The translations under genes were made by a program, and so were the position numbers. This document shows, in pieces, positions 34,125 through 50,483 of a DNA stretch of 64,000 nucleotides (position 1 is the stretch's first letter; each line of letters starts with the position of its first letter). The DNA is from Hyphomicrobium sp. (lineage in GTDB: Bacteria; Pseudomonadota; Alphaproteobacteria; Rhizobiales; Hyphomicrobiaceae), in the NCBI GenBank assembly GCA_002928515.1, contig PERI01000002.1, forward strand, positions 62,001-126,000, in the 5' to 3' direction. The notes beneath the pieces were generated by a model. The model had not been told where the DNA came from. It saw nothing but the letters and a program-made list of their open reading frames with translations, and ran no database searches.

Positions 34125-35564
34125 TCAATCTTCGAGGTCATCGCCATCTAGATCGCCAAGACCATAACGACGGAGCTTAGAGTATAAACCTTGCCGGCTC
34201 AGACCCAACATTTCCGCAGCAGACGCGCGATTATCGCCCGTTAGTTCTAATGCTGCCTCAATGCATAACCGCTCGATAATGTCGGTCGTATCACGAACAA
34301 GTTCTTTTAATGAAACGCGTCCTACCAATTCCGTCATTTGCTCAACGGAGCGCGGCAATTCACGGCGGCCATTGGAGACGGCCATGGCTTTGCGTCCGGT
34401 CAAGCGGATCGTGAAACCCAAACACGGTGCTTCACCATTTTCTACGGAAACCGCGGAGACTTCGACATCTTCCGACGATCCGTATTCACCGCGCACAATG
34501 GTTGCGAAATTGCGGATCGACCCGCGCTCTTTCAAATTAGAGGCGAGCACCTTGACATCGACATCGTGGCGACCGAGCCAACGCGATAGCGGTTCGCTCG
34601 CAGCTTGTTCTTCCGATGCAATTTGCGCCAATTCCAGGAACGCGGCATTGGCTTTCAAGACTCGACAATCGAGATCTGTCACGACAAATCCGTCGGGCAG
34701 CTTGTCAACAAAATCGAACACGTTCGATTTCGAATGAGATAGAGCCACGCCAGACACAGGTGACAAACGGATCAAGAAATGGCTGACATTTTCTTGCCTA
34801 AACAGCGAAGCCGAAACCGTAAACGCCTGCTTGGTATCGACCAGACGCGCCGTCACATCTTCAGCGCGACCGACATTGCGCACGGCTGCAAGATGGGCTT
34901 GAAGCGACTTGACACTATCGGCGTCGAAAATCTCAGGGAATGAACGACCACCTAGCCGCTTGACGGCAGCACTAAGCAAACGTGTCGCCGATGGATTGGA
35001 CTCCACAATCCGCATGGAGCTCGCGTCAACGACAAGTACGGCTTCAGACGCGACCTGGAATAAAAGTCTATAGCGGGTTTCGGCATGACGAAGCCGCGCA
35101 TACTCGCGTTCCATCGATTGATGGGTTTCGACCAAACGTTGTTGGAGTGCTGCAATCGCGCGCAAGGAGCGACCGACAGCAACGACGCGACCATTATCGC
35201 TCACTTCAACGACAGAATACCGGACAGGAACATCCGGCCCGCGCTTCGATGGATGATTGACCTGTCGTGAACGTTGCAAATCCTTGGAACCTGCCGCATC
35301 ACGCAGCAAATCCTCGATTTTTTCACGGCTTTCCACAGTCACGGTATCGAGCCAGCGCTGGCCGACCCACTTGCCGTAACCTTCTTTGATCAGATCTTCG
35401 TTGCCAACAGCGACGTCACGGATCACGCCTTTAGAGTCGATGACGAGAGCAATATCAGCGGCAGCTGCGATCAGACGCGAAGCGGCTTCGGCATCGAGGT
35501 CTCCGAGGGTCTTCTTCGGAGCGCGGAATAAGTCCAATGCTGCGCGAGCGGACTGCGTATCCAT
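34125..35564 (-). CDS. ppsR: Transcriptional repressor PpsR/CrtJ
   Basis: A 479-aa regulator with an N-terminal domain and PAS domains (roughly residues 30-130, 160-270 and 285-390) linked by a Q-rich helix (ALQQRLVETHQSMEREYARL), and a C-terminal Fis-type helix-turn-helix (ASAAEMLGLSRQGLYSKLRRYGL). PpsR binds TGT-N12-ACA and represses bch, crt and puc genes in oxygen. The cysteine just before the HTH is present (Cys434), but the only other cysteines are 300 and 381, with none in the first 299 residues. It lies between bchG and ppaA on the same strand. Confidence 0.96.
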   Translation of the reverse strand: MDTQSARAALDLFRAPKKTLGDLDAEAASRLIAAAADIALVIDSKGVIRDVAVGNEDLIKEGYGKWVGQRWLDTVTVESREKIEDLLRDAAGSKDLQRSRQVNHPSKRGPDVPVRYSVVEVSDNGRVVAVGRSLRAIAALQQRLVETHQSMEREYARLRHAETRYRLLFQVASEAVLVVDASSMRIVESNPSATRLLSAAVKRLGGRSFPEIFDADSVKSLQAHLAAVRNVGRAEDVTARLVDTKQAFTVSASLFRQENVSHFLIRLSPVSGVALSHSKSNVFDFVDKLPDGFVVTDLDCRVLKANAAFLELAQIASEEQAASEPLSRWLGRHDVDVKVLASNLKERGSIRNFATIVRGEYGSSEDVEVSAVSVENGEAPCLGFTIRLTGRKAMAVSNGRRELPRSVEQMTELVGRVSLKELVRDTTDIIERLCIEAALELTGDNRASAAEMLGLSRQGLYSKLRRYGLGDLDGDDLED

Positions 35565-35624
35565 TCCGGCACTTATGTTCCTGTAGGTAACGTCTTTATT
35601 CCCTATATTCGCTCGCTCAGTCGA

Positions 35625-36527
35625 TTAACAGCTCCGCGCTGCTAATCCGAGCAAGGCAGGAAGTCGCAGGATAGCCTCGCGGCCATCGGCTGCCGTCGCA
35701 TCAGCACCTACTGCGGCGACGAGATCTGGGTTCGCATTAATCAGCGGACCACCGACCATGATTCCAGCGGCACGATTCTTAGAGTGTCTACGAGTCACTT
35801 GTATGGCTGACTTTACATGTTCTGTGAAAATTTCACAGCCAATAGAAAAGCCGACCACATCGAAACTGTGTGTGCGGACGATATCTTTTAACTCAGCGTG
35901 GTTTTGCGGGGCGACCGGGTGGACGTTCCACCCGGCGCGTCGAAAAAACTCCTGAACCATTGAAAGCCCTAGGGAATGTTGCTCTCCAGGGCACGGCGCC
36001 AAGAGCGCAGTGCGCGTCGCATGGCGACGATCTTCATGAATGTCCAACGTAGGCGTTAACCCGCTCAGCATGCGCTGCAAGCGTGTTAAACCGACCGTGA
36101 CGTCAGTAAAGTCACATAAATCGGCTTTCCACATATCGCCCAAACGACGTGCCGCAGGCCCGATAACGTCAAGAAAAAGCGTCTCCGTGGTCACGCCGCG
36201 CAATTGAAGAGACTCGAGAAACGCTATCCTGACATCGGCCGGTTGATGCAGTGCGATGTCCGCTAAGGACACGACATCGCCATCAGCGGGCAGAATATGC
36301 GACATGGTATTTCGAGATGTTTTGGCTGGATCAAGTCTATGAGCCAACATTAGCCGCGGAATGATTTCACTTTCAATCGTTCGAGCAAGGGCTGCGTGCT
36401 CTCCTTCGACACCGTGTCGCCGCTTGGGCTTAGTTCGCGACGAAGATCGCGTATTGACCGATGCTGAGTAATTTTCTTGCCCACCCCAGTCGGATACAGC
36501 TTCGACGAGTTGCCTAGAACTGGCCAT
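35625..36527 (-). CDS. ppaA: PpaA/AerR-type B12-binding antirepressor
   Basis: A 300-aa protein with a basic, disordered N-terminus (TRSSSRTKPKRRHG), a helical B12-cap-like region and a cobalamin-binding Rossmann fold. The lower-ligand motif appears as GEQHSLGLSMVQEFFRRAGW (H-x-x-G), followed by DVVGFSIGCEIF and MVGGPLINANPDL. AerR/PpaA proteins bind B12 in a light-dependent way and modify PpsR/CrtJ activity; the adjacency to ppsR supports this. GGGAGG lies six bases before the start. It is divergent from bchF. Confidence 0.93.
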   Translation of the reverse strand: MASSRQLVEAVSDWGGQENYSASVNTRSSSRTKPKRRHGVEGEHAALARTIESEIIPRLMLAHRLDPAKTSRNTMSHILPADGDVVSLADIALHQPADVRIAFLESLQLRGVTTETLFLDVIGPAARRLGDMWKADLCDFTDVTVGLTRLQRMLSGLTPTLDIHEDRRHATRTALLAPCPGEQHSLGLSMVQEFFRRAGWNVHPVAPQNHAELKDIVRTHSFDVVGFSIGCEIFTEHVKSAIQVTRRHSKNRAAGIMVGGPLINANPDLVAAVGADATAADGREAILRLPALLGLAARSC

Positions 36528-36702
36528 TGACGCCTCCCTAACCCGTCATCGAACGCCTGGAATTTAATAGCGCAACATCGTCATTTATCCAGAAGTCAGG
36601 TGGCGGAACGCCTTCATGTTTTTTATTTATCGCAGACTTTAAGCACAGAGTGTCGCACTTCACCACTACGAATTTGACTATAGGACGCCTCGCACGAAAT
36701 TT

Positions 36703-36760
36703 TGTAAAGTTAAATGTACGTCTATTCAGGTTGACATTCTTACTGCGGCAGTCCTAGTCT
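36703..36760 (+). promoter_or_regulatory. Candidate bchF promoter with imperfect, overlapping PpsR boxes
   Basis: TGTAAAGTTAAATGTACG (36703-36720) and CGTCTATTCAGGTTGACA (36719-36736) each match TGT-N12-ACA with one mismatch and share two bases. The second ends in TTGACA (36731-36736), a -35 with TAGTCT 18 bp downstream. As at hemA, the -35 is the 3' end of a box. The 285 bases between ppaA and bchF hold no perfect box. Control of the whole bchF-to-hemA run from here is plausible. Confidence 0.5.
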
Positions 36761-36812
36761 CTGACATAACGCCACAAGCAAAAGCTTGGGATGTCAGGGG
36801 AGCAAAGACGCG

Positions 36813-38629
<1,817 letters not shown>

Positions 38630-38631
38630 AA

Positions 38632-40231
38632 ATGCAATTGACGTTGTGGACGTACGAAGGCCCTCCGCATATCGGCGCGATGCGCATCGCGACGGCCATG
38701 GAGGGCGTGCATTATGTGCTACATGCCCCACAGGGCGACACATATGCAGATCTTCTTTTCACGATGATCGAGCGCAATAAAAAGCGCCCACCGGTCACGT
38801 ACACAACCTTTCAAGCGCGCGATCTGGGTGGCGATACCGCTGATCTTTTCAAGTCAACGGCGCGTGACGCTTATGAGCGCTTCAAACCCGAAGCGATGTT
38901 GGTTGGTGCGTCATGCACTGCCGAACTCATTCAAGACGATCCAGGTGGGTTGGCTAAAGCGCTTGGGCTTCCAGTGCCGGTCGTTCCCTTAGAACTGCCT
39001 GCCTATCAGAAAAAAGAAAACTGGGGCGCGGCCGAAACTTTCTACCAACTCGTGCGAACGTTCGCTGGGCCATATGCTTTACCACCCGGTACCAAGCGTG
39101 AGCCGCGCGCGGCTGGCGTTCGTGCAAGCTGCAATATTCTGGGACCCGCAGCTCTCGGATTTCGTAATCGCGACGACTTGAAAGAAATCACATCGCTCCT
39201 TGGTGAAATTGGCGTAGATATCAAAGTGGTTGCTCCGCTCGGCGCGCGACCTTCCGATCTCGCACGTCTTGGCGACGCTGATTTCAATGTCGTGCTGTAT
39301 CCTGAAATTGCCGGTCAAGCCGCAACGTGGCTGCAACGCACATTCGACCAGAAGACGGTCAAAACAGTGCCGATTGGTGTCGGCGCGACACGGGCCTTCA
39401 TTGAAGAAGTTGCAAGCCTCGCCGGTGTCGATGCGAGCCATCTTTTAAGCCCTGAAGCGTCGCGCCTGCCTTGGTATTCGAGGTCGGTCGATAGCACGTA
39501 TCTCACCGGCAAACGCGTATTCGTGTTTGGCGATGCGACGCACGCGATTGCTGCGGCCAAGGTTGCGTCGAAGGAACTTGGTTTCACCGTCGTCGGTCTT
39601 GGGACGTACAGTCGCGAATTTGGCCGTGAGATGCGCGAGGCTGCGAAACTCTATGCCGTCGAACCTTTGATTACCGACGACTATCTCGAAGTCGAAGCCA
39701 AGGTTCATGAACTGCAGCCCGAACTGGTGCTCGGTACGCAGATGGAGCGGCACATCGCTAAGCGGCTTGGCATTCCGTGTGCCGTCATTTCATCGCCGGT
39801 CCATGTGCAGGACTTTCCTGCGCGTCATTCCCCACAAATGGGATTTGAAGGCGCGAACGTGTTGTTCGACACGTGGGTTCATCCGCTGATGATGGGCTTA
39901 GAAGAACATTTGCTCGCGATGTTCCGTGAAGATTTCGAATTCCATGACGACGCTGCGCCTTCGCATCTTGGTCATTCAAAAGTTCGCGAAGCGTCAAAGG
40001 CTACGACTCCAATTGCCGATGCTGCAATCGCAAGCGCTGCTGCTGTTGCCACAGCTTCGGACGCGGATGTCAGTGTTGTCGAAGCGCCCGCAATTATCAG
40101 TGGATGGGCGCCAGAAGCCGAACACGAACTCGCAAAAATTCCGTTTTTCGTTCGCGGCAAAGCGCGACGCAACACGGAACGTTACGCCGCCGAAAAGGGA
40201 ATAGCGACGATCACAATCGAGACCTTGTACG

Positions 40232-40257
<26 letters not shown>
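38632..40257 (+). CDS. bchB: Light-independent protochlorophyllide reductase subunit B
   Basis: A 541-aa subunit starting [21 protein letters not shown], with [24 protein letters not shown] as a cluster-proximal region and the C-terminal helical domain ([28 protein letters not shown]) typical of BchB. An alanine-rich linker ([21 protein letters not shown]) separates the catalytic core from this domain. GAGG sits seven bases before the start; its end overlaps the bchH ORF. Confidence 0.97.
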
Positions 40258-44918
<4,661 letters not shown>

Positions 44919-44919
<1 letters not shown>

Positions 44920-45629
44920 TGCACACGCTTTCGTACCGCCAACGCCGCGGACAAATTCAGAACTACTTTGACCGTACGGCGTCGGAAACCTGGGCGCGGC
45001 TGACGTCTGACGCGCCTGTCAGCCGTATTCGCGCAACCGTGCGGGCTGGCCGCGATCGCATGCGCGCCATTTTGCTAGCGACACTGCCGGACGACCTCAC
45101 TGGACGCCGCGTGCTCGATGCTGGATGTGGTACTGGTGCGCTCGCCGTCGAGGCCGCACGTCGCGGTGCCGATGTGGTTGCCATCGACATTGCTGGATCG
45201 CTGGTCGATGTCGCACGGGAGCGCGCATCGAGCGGATTGATCGACACGGGCAAAGGCAGAGTTGAATTTCTCGTTGGCGACATGATCGATCCGTCGCTTG
45301 GCCGCTTCGACCACATCGTCGCTATGGACAGTCTTATTCACTATCGCACACCAGATATGGTTGGCATGGTTGCAAGCTTGGCTAGCATGGCAGATCGATC
45401 GGTTGCCTTCACGTTCGCGCCGCGCACGCCGCTGCTGACTGTGATGCATTCGGTCGGCAAGTTGTTTCCAAAATCCGATCGTGCACCGGCTATCGAGCCT
45501 GTCGATAGCAACGAACTGCGTCGGCAAATTCTGGCGCATTCTGGCCTTGCCGGTTGGCAGCCACAGCCGACAACGCGCATCGACAGTGGGTTTTATATGT
45601 CCGAAGCGATGGAGGTCTCGCGCGGATGA
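44919..45629 (+). CDS. bchM: Mg-protoporphyrin IX methyltransferase
   Basis: A 236-aa SAM-dependent methyltransferase with motif I RVLDAGCGTGALAVEAARRGADV and the family N-terminus QIQNYFDRTASETWARLTSD. It methylates the C13 propionate of Mg-protoporphyrin IX to give the AcsF substrate. It overlaps the bchL stop by one base (TGATG) and the lhaA start by four (ATGA). Confidence 0.97.
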
Positions 45630-47059
45630 AGCAGCTGAATGCGAGATTGGCTAGCCAGTGGGCAAATATCAGCCCACGCTTTTTGCCGTTCGCGGATGCT
45701 GCGACGCCTGAGCTTCCTATGGTTCGCTTACTGCGCTTGTCGATGTTCCAGTTCTCGGTCGCGATGGCTGTGGTGCTGCTCAATGGTACTTTGAACCGCG
45801 TGATGATCGTCGAACTTGGCGTGCCAAGCTTCATCGTCGCGCTGATGGTTTCACTACCACTTCTATTTGCACCGTTGCGCGCATTGATCGGCTATCGCTC
45901 AGACAGTTTCCGCTCCGCACTGGGATGGCGGCGCGTTCCATTCATTTGGTTCGGGTCCATGCTGCAATTCGGCGGCCTTGCGATTATGCCGTTTGCGCTG
46001 CTCATTCTATCGGGCGACACGACGGGGCCGGCTTGGGTCGGGACGGTCGGTGCAGCGCTTGCGTTTCTTCTCGTCGGAGCTGGTCTCCACACCACGCAAA
46101 CGGCCGGTCTTGCGCTTGCGACAGATCTCGCGCCTGCCGGCAGCCGTCCGCGCGTTGTCGCATTTCTGTATGTCATGCTGCTCGTTGGTATGGTTGTCAG
46201 CGCTTTTGTATTCAGCGCGCTGCTGGCAAACTTTAGTCAACTCCGCCTCATTCAAGTTGTGCAAGGGGCGGCCGTCGTAACGATGGCATTCAATATTATC
46301 GCGTTGTGGAAGCAAGAAGCACGCAATCCTGCACTTGCCACGCAAGCGCCGCCGGAGCACTCGTTCAGCGAGGCATGGCGCTCCTTCACTCAGGGCCACC
46401 AGGCCGTTCGCGCGCTTGTCGCTGTGGGGCTTGGAACCGCTGCCTTCAGTATGCAAGATATTCTGCTGGAGCCATATGGTGGCGAAATTCTCAACCTGAC
46501 TGTGGGCGAGACGACGGCTCTGACGGGATTACTCGCGCTCGGCACACTTGCTGGATTCGCGCTGGCCGGACATTCGATGACACGCGGTGCTGACCCTTAT
46601 CGTCTCGCAGCCTTCGGTGCGATCGTCGGGCTCGCTGCATTTCCAGCCGTCATGCTCGCAGCTCCCGCTGGTTCTGCAATTCTGTTTCGCGTCGGTGTTG
46701 TGCTGATCGGTTTTGGTGCCGGATTGTTTGCTGTCAGCACGCTGACGGCTGCCATGGCCATGGCTCAGGACGATAACCGCGGATTGGCTCTGGGCGCATG
46801 GGGCGCAGTGCAAGCCACAGCGGCTGGGTTGGCTATCGCGCTTGGGGGCGCTGTTCGTGACATCGTCTCGACACTTGCGAATTCCGGTGCGCTTGGCGAT
46901 GCGTTGAGCGGTCCGGCCGTTGGCTACAACGCCGTCTACAATATCGAAATTTTACTGCTGTTTGCCACGCTTGTCGCGATCGGCCCGCTTGTTCGTCCTG
47001 TGCAAGCTGACCGCCCACTTCACTCATCTAAATTCGGTCTGTCAGAATTTCCCGGATAA
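45626..47059 (+). CDS. lhaA: LH1 assembly protein LhaA (PucC family)
   Basis: A 12-helix BCD/PucC-family protein starting MKQLNARLASQWANISPRFLPF, with LNGTLNRVMIVELGVPSFIVALMVSLPLLFAPLRALIGYRSD and AFSMQDILLEPYGGEILNLTVGETTALTG. LhaA assists LH1 assembly by handing BChl to the complex. The ATG at 45626 overlaps the bchM stop and has GGAGG ten bases upstream (477 aa); the ORF-track start is inside bchM. It directly precedes puhA, the conserved position. Confidence 0.94.
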   Translation: MKQLNARLASQWANISPRFLPFADAATPELPMVRLLRLSMFQFSVAMAVVLLNGTLNRVMIVELGVPSFIVALMVSLPLLFAPLRALIGYRSDSFRSALGWRRVPFIWFGSMLQFGGLAIMPFALLILSGDTTGPAWVGTVGAALAFLLVGAGLHTTQTAGLALATDLAPAGSRPRVVAFLYVMLLVGMVVSAFVFSALLANFSQLRLIQVVQGAAVVTMAFNIIALWKQEARNPALATQAPPEHSFSEAWRSFTQGHQAVRALVAVGLGTAAFSMQDILLEPYGGEILNLTVGETTALTGLLALGTLAGFALAGHSMTRGADPYRLAAFGAIVGLAAFPAVMLAAPAGSAILFRVGVVLIGFGAGLFAVSTLTAAMAMAQDDNRGLALGAWGAVQATAAGLAIALGGAVRDIVSTLANSGALGDALSGPAVGYNAVYNIEILLLFATLVAIGPLVRPVQADRPLHSSKFGLSEFPG

Positions 47060-47085
47060 CGCATTTACACACGGAGGTATCCACC

Positions 47086-47853
47086 ATGAAACTTGGACAA
47101 ATCACGAGCTACATTGATGTAGCGCAGGTAATGATATGGCTATTCTGGGCTTTCTTCGTCGGGCTCATCATCTACATTCGCCGCGAAGATCGGCGCGAAG
47201 GCTATCCGTTGTTCTCGGAGCCATCGAACACCTATAAGAGCGGCGATTTCTTCTTCATTCCGCCGCCGAAAGTTTTCAAACTTCCTCATGGCGGAACAGC
47301 GACGGCACCGAACGGCAAAGTCGATGCCCGCGATCACCGCGCTGCGAAAGTCGAACCTTGGCCGGGCGCGCCGCTAGCACCGATTGGCGATCCCATGCTG
47401 GCTGCCGTTGGACCAGGTTCCTACGCTGAACGCTCCAACACCGTTGACCTCACGCATGAAGGTGCTGCTAAAATCGTACCGTTGCGGGTTGCCACGAATT
47501 TCTATCTGGAATCGCGCGATCCAGATCCGCGTGGCTTCGATGTGATCGGAGGAGACGGCAACTCCGGCGGCAAAGTTACCGACGTTTGGGTCGATCGCTC
47601 GGAAGTCATCATCCGTTATCTCGAAGTCGAGGTTGCAGCCGGTAAAACGGTTCTGTTGCCGATTAACTTCGCCACTGTCGATGGCCGTCGCGGCCGCGTG
47701 AATGTTAAAGCCATCTTTGGCCATCACTTCGCGCAAGTTCCGGCGATTGCGAACGCCAACCAGGTGACGTTACTGGAAGAAGACAAGATCACGGCTTATT
47801 ACGGCGGTGGTACACTGTACGCGCATCCATCCAGGCAGGAGCCGCTGTTTTGA
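47086..47853 (+). CDS. puhA: Photosynthetic reaction centre H subunit
   Basis: A 255-aa protein with one N-terminal membrane helix (ITSYIDVAQVMIWLFWAFFVGLIIYIRREDRREGYPL) and a cytoplasmic PRC-type beta domain (VTDVWVDRSEVIIRYLEVEV, VLLPINFATVDGRRGRVNVKAI). It caps the L/M core and guides proton flow to QB. ACGGAGG lies nine bases before the start. It overlaps puhB by 4 bases. Confidence 0.98.
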   Translation: MKLGQITSYIDVAQVMIWLFWAFFVGLIIYIRREDRREGYPLFSEPSNTYKSGDFFFIPPPKVFKLPHGGTATAPNGKVDARDHRAAKVEPWPGAPLAPIGDPMLAAVGPGSYAERSNTVDLTHEGAAKIVPLRVATNFYLESRDPDPRGFDVIGGDGNSGGKVTDVWVDRSEVIIRYLEVEVAAGKTVLLPINFATVDGRRGRVNVKAIFGHHFAQVPAIANANQVTLLEEDKITAYYGGGTLYAHPSRQEPLF

Positions 47854-48521
47854 GTGACGAATACGAAATCGAACCTATTCCAGGTTTGCCTGCTTACCTG
47901 CCAGAGGGGGAAAGCCTCCTCTGGCAAGGGGCACCGGTCTGGACATCGGTTGCCCGACACGTGTTCCATGCCGGTCTGGTCGCCAGTTACTTCGCCATTC
48001 TGATTGCATGGCGCTTGGGGTCGGCTGCTTGGACAGGCGACGACATGATGACGGCGCTGGCTTCATCGCTATGGCTATTGGTCATCGCAGCCGTCGCGCT
48101 CGGTGTCGTTGCGCTACTTGGATATCTGACGCAGCGGACAACAGTTTATTCGATCACCTCGCGACGTGTCGTGATGCGGTTTGGAATTGCGCTGCCGTTA
48201 ACGGTCAACTTGCCATTTGCCTGCATCGCAAGCGCCGATCTCAAAGCCAATCGCGACGGCACGGGCGATGTTGCTCTCACGCTCACGGGCAACGGCAAGC
48301 TCGCTTACTTCCATCTCTGGCCCCATGCGCGGCCATGGCACCTTAAGCAGACGCAACCGATGTTGCGTTGCCTCGCTGAGCCGTCGCGCGTCGCCAATTT
48401 GTTATCGCAAGCCTTGAAAGATGCGCATCCCGATGCAGCGCGAAATATCGTTCGCCCGAACCAGGAAACGGTGACTGCGACACGAGGATCGGCAGGATTT
48501 GGTACTGCGCAAGCTGTCTGA
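47850..48521 (+). CDS. puhB: Photosynthetic complex assembly protein PuhB
   Basis: A 223-aa membrane protein starting SDEYEIEPIPGLPAYLPEGESLLWQGAP, a PH-domain-like fold with helices near residues 35-55 and 75-100, then YSITSRRVVMRFGIALPLTVNLPFACI. PuhB helps assemble the reaction centre. The start is a TTG inside the puhA stop (TTGA) with AGGAG eight bases upstream. Confidence 0.93.
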   Translation: MSDEYEIEPIPGLPAYLPEGESLLWQGAPVWTSVARHVFHAGLVASYFAILIAWRLGSAAWTGDDMMTALASSLWLLVIAAVALGVVALLGYLTQRTTVYSITSRRVVMRFGIALPLTVNLPFACIASADLKANRDGTGDVALTLTGNGKLAYFHLWPHARPWHLKQTQPMLRCLAEPSRVANLLSQALKDAHPDAARNIVRPNQETVTATRGSAGFGTAQAV

Positions 48522-48583
48522 GCCTTGCGCCGTTACTTCGCCACTAATGTCGCGCCAGACTTTGTTTTGAAAGGAATGTTGAC

Positions 48584-49078
48584 ATGGACCGGCCCAACGA
48601 AAATTCAAACGCTTCGGCTCGCGTCGTTGCCGCCGATCAGCTCGAAGAGCCATTCCCGCGCATTGTGCTCATCGGGGCGGCGATCCTGATCTCGATTACC
48701 TTTATGTTTGCGTATCTCGCTCGTCAGCATGAGATCGGTTCAACGCGCATGACGCCAGCGGCGGCCATCGAAAGCATTGAATTTCGATTTGTCACGCGCG
48801 AAGACGGAACCGTTGCTATTCATGATGTTCAGCGCAACACCGACATCAAGACACTCAGCCCGCAGAGCGACGGATTCATTAAAATCGTGATGAAAAGCTT
48901 GGCGCATGAGCGCAAAGTGACCAAAGTTGATCCTGATGCTCCGGTCCGGCTCAGTCATTTGGTGGACGGGCAGACAATCCTTGAGGATTTGGCCACGGGC
49001 CGTATTATATTGATCAGCGCATTCGGCTGGGGCAACAAAGAAGTGTTCGCCGAATTACTGAACACGCGACGCGAATAA
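48584..49078 (+). CDS. puhC: Photosynthetic complex assembly protein PuhC
   Basis: A 164-aa protein with one N-terminal helix (PRIVLIGAAILISITFMFAYLAR) and a periplasmic domain (IEFRFVTREDGTVAIHDV, ILISAFGWGNKEVFAELLNTRRE). PuhC is needed for normal LH1-reaction centre levels. AAAGGA precedes the ATG. It is followed by the 100-aa ORF. Confidence 0.92.
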   Translation: MDRPNENSNASARVVAADQLEEPFPRIVLIGAAILISITFMFAYLARQHEIGSTRMTPAAAIESIEFRFVTREDGTVAIHDVQRNTDIKTLSPQSDGFIKIVMKSLAHERKVTKVDPDAPVRLSHLVDGQTILEDLATGRIILISAFGWGNKEVFAELLNTRRE

Positions 49079-49096
49079 ATTTGGGAGCGAGTAAGG

Positions 49097-49399
49097 ATGG
49101 CCGACCCGTTTATGGGGAAACGTCAAATTGATGTGCCCTGTACCATTGAAATTGAAAACACGTTCGACAGCCTTCATGCCCATGTAGAATTGCACGGCGG
49201 CATTGAAGTCGAAGCTGGGGACGAAGTTTTGGTCCACGGCGATCCGATCCGCGTACCTTACGGACAGAAGCTCACGCTACAGCGCATGGCGACGGTCACG
49301 CGCGCTGGCAGGTTCACGCGCATGATGACTGCTCTCATGGCACGCCTAGAACTCACGGAGCTTTACGAAGTTAGTTTCTCTTCCGGGAGGAAGTTATGA
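49097..49399 (+). CDS. Conserved small protein between puhC and acsF
   Basis: A 100-aa soluble protein ([32 protein letters not shown]) rich in beta strands, ending [31 protein letters not shown] lies nine bases upstream and the stop overlaps the acsF start (ATGA). ORFs of this size occur at this position in other purple bacterial clusters, but I know of no assigned function. Confidence 0.75.
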   Translation: MADPFMGKRQIDVPCTIEIENTFDSLHAHVELHGGIEVEAGDEVLVHGDPIRVPYGQKLTLQRMATVTRAGRFTRMMTALMARLELTELYEVSFSSGRKL

Positions 49400-50463
49400 C
49401 CATTGAAACTCTCGGTCGCGCGCCCAACGATACTACGCGCATTGCCGCTGAAGATGCGATGCTCAGCCCGCGTTTCTATACGACCGACTTTGCCGAACTC
49501 GACACACTTGACGTGAGTTCCGTGCGACGGGAATGGGACGAGCTTATCGCCGAATTGCGCGACGATCCCAACAAAGGTCACTTCAAGCGCACTGAAGCGT
49601 GGGATGCATTCGATCTCAACGACCTGCCAGAAGGCTTGCGAAAAGAATTTGTCGATTTCCTCGTCAGTTCGCTGACGGCTGAGTTTTCAGGCTGTGTGCT
49701 CTACGCGGAAATGAAAAAGCGCGGCACAAACCCCGATGTCAAAGAACTCTTCAAATATATGAGCCGCGATGAAGCCCGTCATGCCGGGTTTATCAACGAC
49801 AGTTTGAAAGATCTCGGGATCGGTATCGATCTGGGCTTCCTGACGAAAGCCAAGAAATACACCTTCTTCAAGCCGAAGTTCATCTTTTACGCGACGTACC
49901 TTTCTGAAAAAATTGGCTACGCGCGATACATCACGATTTTCCGGCATCTCGAACGGAATCCGGATCGCCGCTTTCATCCGATCTTCAAGTGGTTCGAGAA
50001 GTGGTGCAATGACGAGTTCCGTCATGGCGAAGCGTTTGCGTTGCTGATGCGGTCGAACCCGCAATTGTTGTCTGGCGTGAATAAGCTTTGGGTGCGGTTC
50101 TTCGTTCTCGCCGTTTATGCCACGATGTATGTCCGAGATCATGCGCGTCCTGAATTCCACAAAGCGCTCGGCATTGATGCGACCGAATATGACTACAAAG
50201 TTTTCCACCTGACTTCGGAAATTTCCAAGCAGGTGTTTCCTTTGACGCTCGACATTGATCATCCTGTGTTCAGGAGCGGACTGGAAAAACTGCGTATCAT
50301 CAACGAAAAAATCAACGCGATGGAAGGTCAAACAGGCGCGGCTGCAAAGCTAAGACGATACGGCCTCGGCGCATCTGCCGTCGCCACGTTCCTGCGCCTT
50401 TACACTTTGCGGGCCGTTGATAATCCGCTGCCGCAGCAAATTCGGATGTCGCCAGTCTGGTAG
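49396..50463 (+). CDS. acsF: Mg-protoporphyrin IX monomethyl ester oxidative cyclase
   Basis: A 355-aa diiron protein; carboxylate/histidine ligands are visible in [16 protein letters not shown] and [19 protein letters not shown] (ExxH-type pairs). It uses O2 to form the isocyclic ring of protochlorophyllide. No bchE (anaerobic cyclase) or bchJ is present in the window, so BChl synthesis from this cluster needs oxygen unless bchE is elsewhere. GGGAGG is six bases before the ATG. Confidence 0.97.
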   Translation: MTIETLGRAPNDTTRIAAEDAMLSPRFYTTDFAELDTLDVSSVRREWDELIAELRDDPNKGHFKRTEAWDAFDLNDLPEGLRKEFVDFLVSSLTAEFSGCVLYAEMKKRGTNPDVKELFKYMSRDEARHAGFINDSLKDLGIGIDLGFLTKAKKYTFFKPKFIFYATYLSEKIGYARYITIFRHLERNPDRRFHPIFKWFEKWCNDEFRHGEAFALLMRSNPQLLSGVNKLWVRFFVLAVYATMYVRDHARPEFHKALGIDATEYDYKVFHLTSEISKQVFPLTLDIDHPVFRSGLEKLRIINEKINAMEGQTGAAAKLRRYGLGASAVATFLRLYTLRAVDNPLPQQIRMSPVW

Positions 50464-50483
50464 GCTGAGGGGAGTTCGTCGCC

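Noticed and set aside
35565-35624. TGT-N11-ACG upstream of ppsR as an autoregulatory box
   Set aside because: Spacing and last bases are both wrong, so it is not counted as a PpsR site.
49687-50331. 214-aa reverse-strand ORF inside acsF
   Set aside because: Antisense shadow of acsF; no start signal and no family resemblance.
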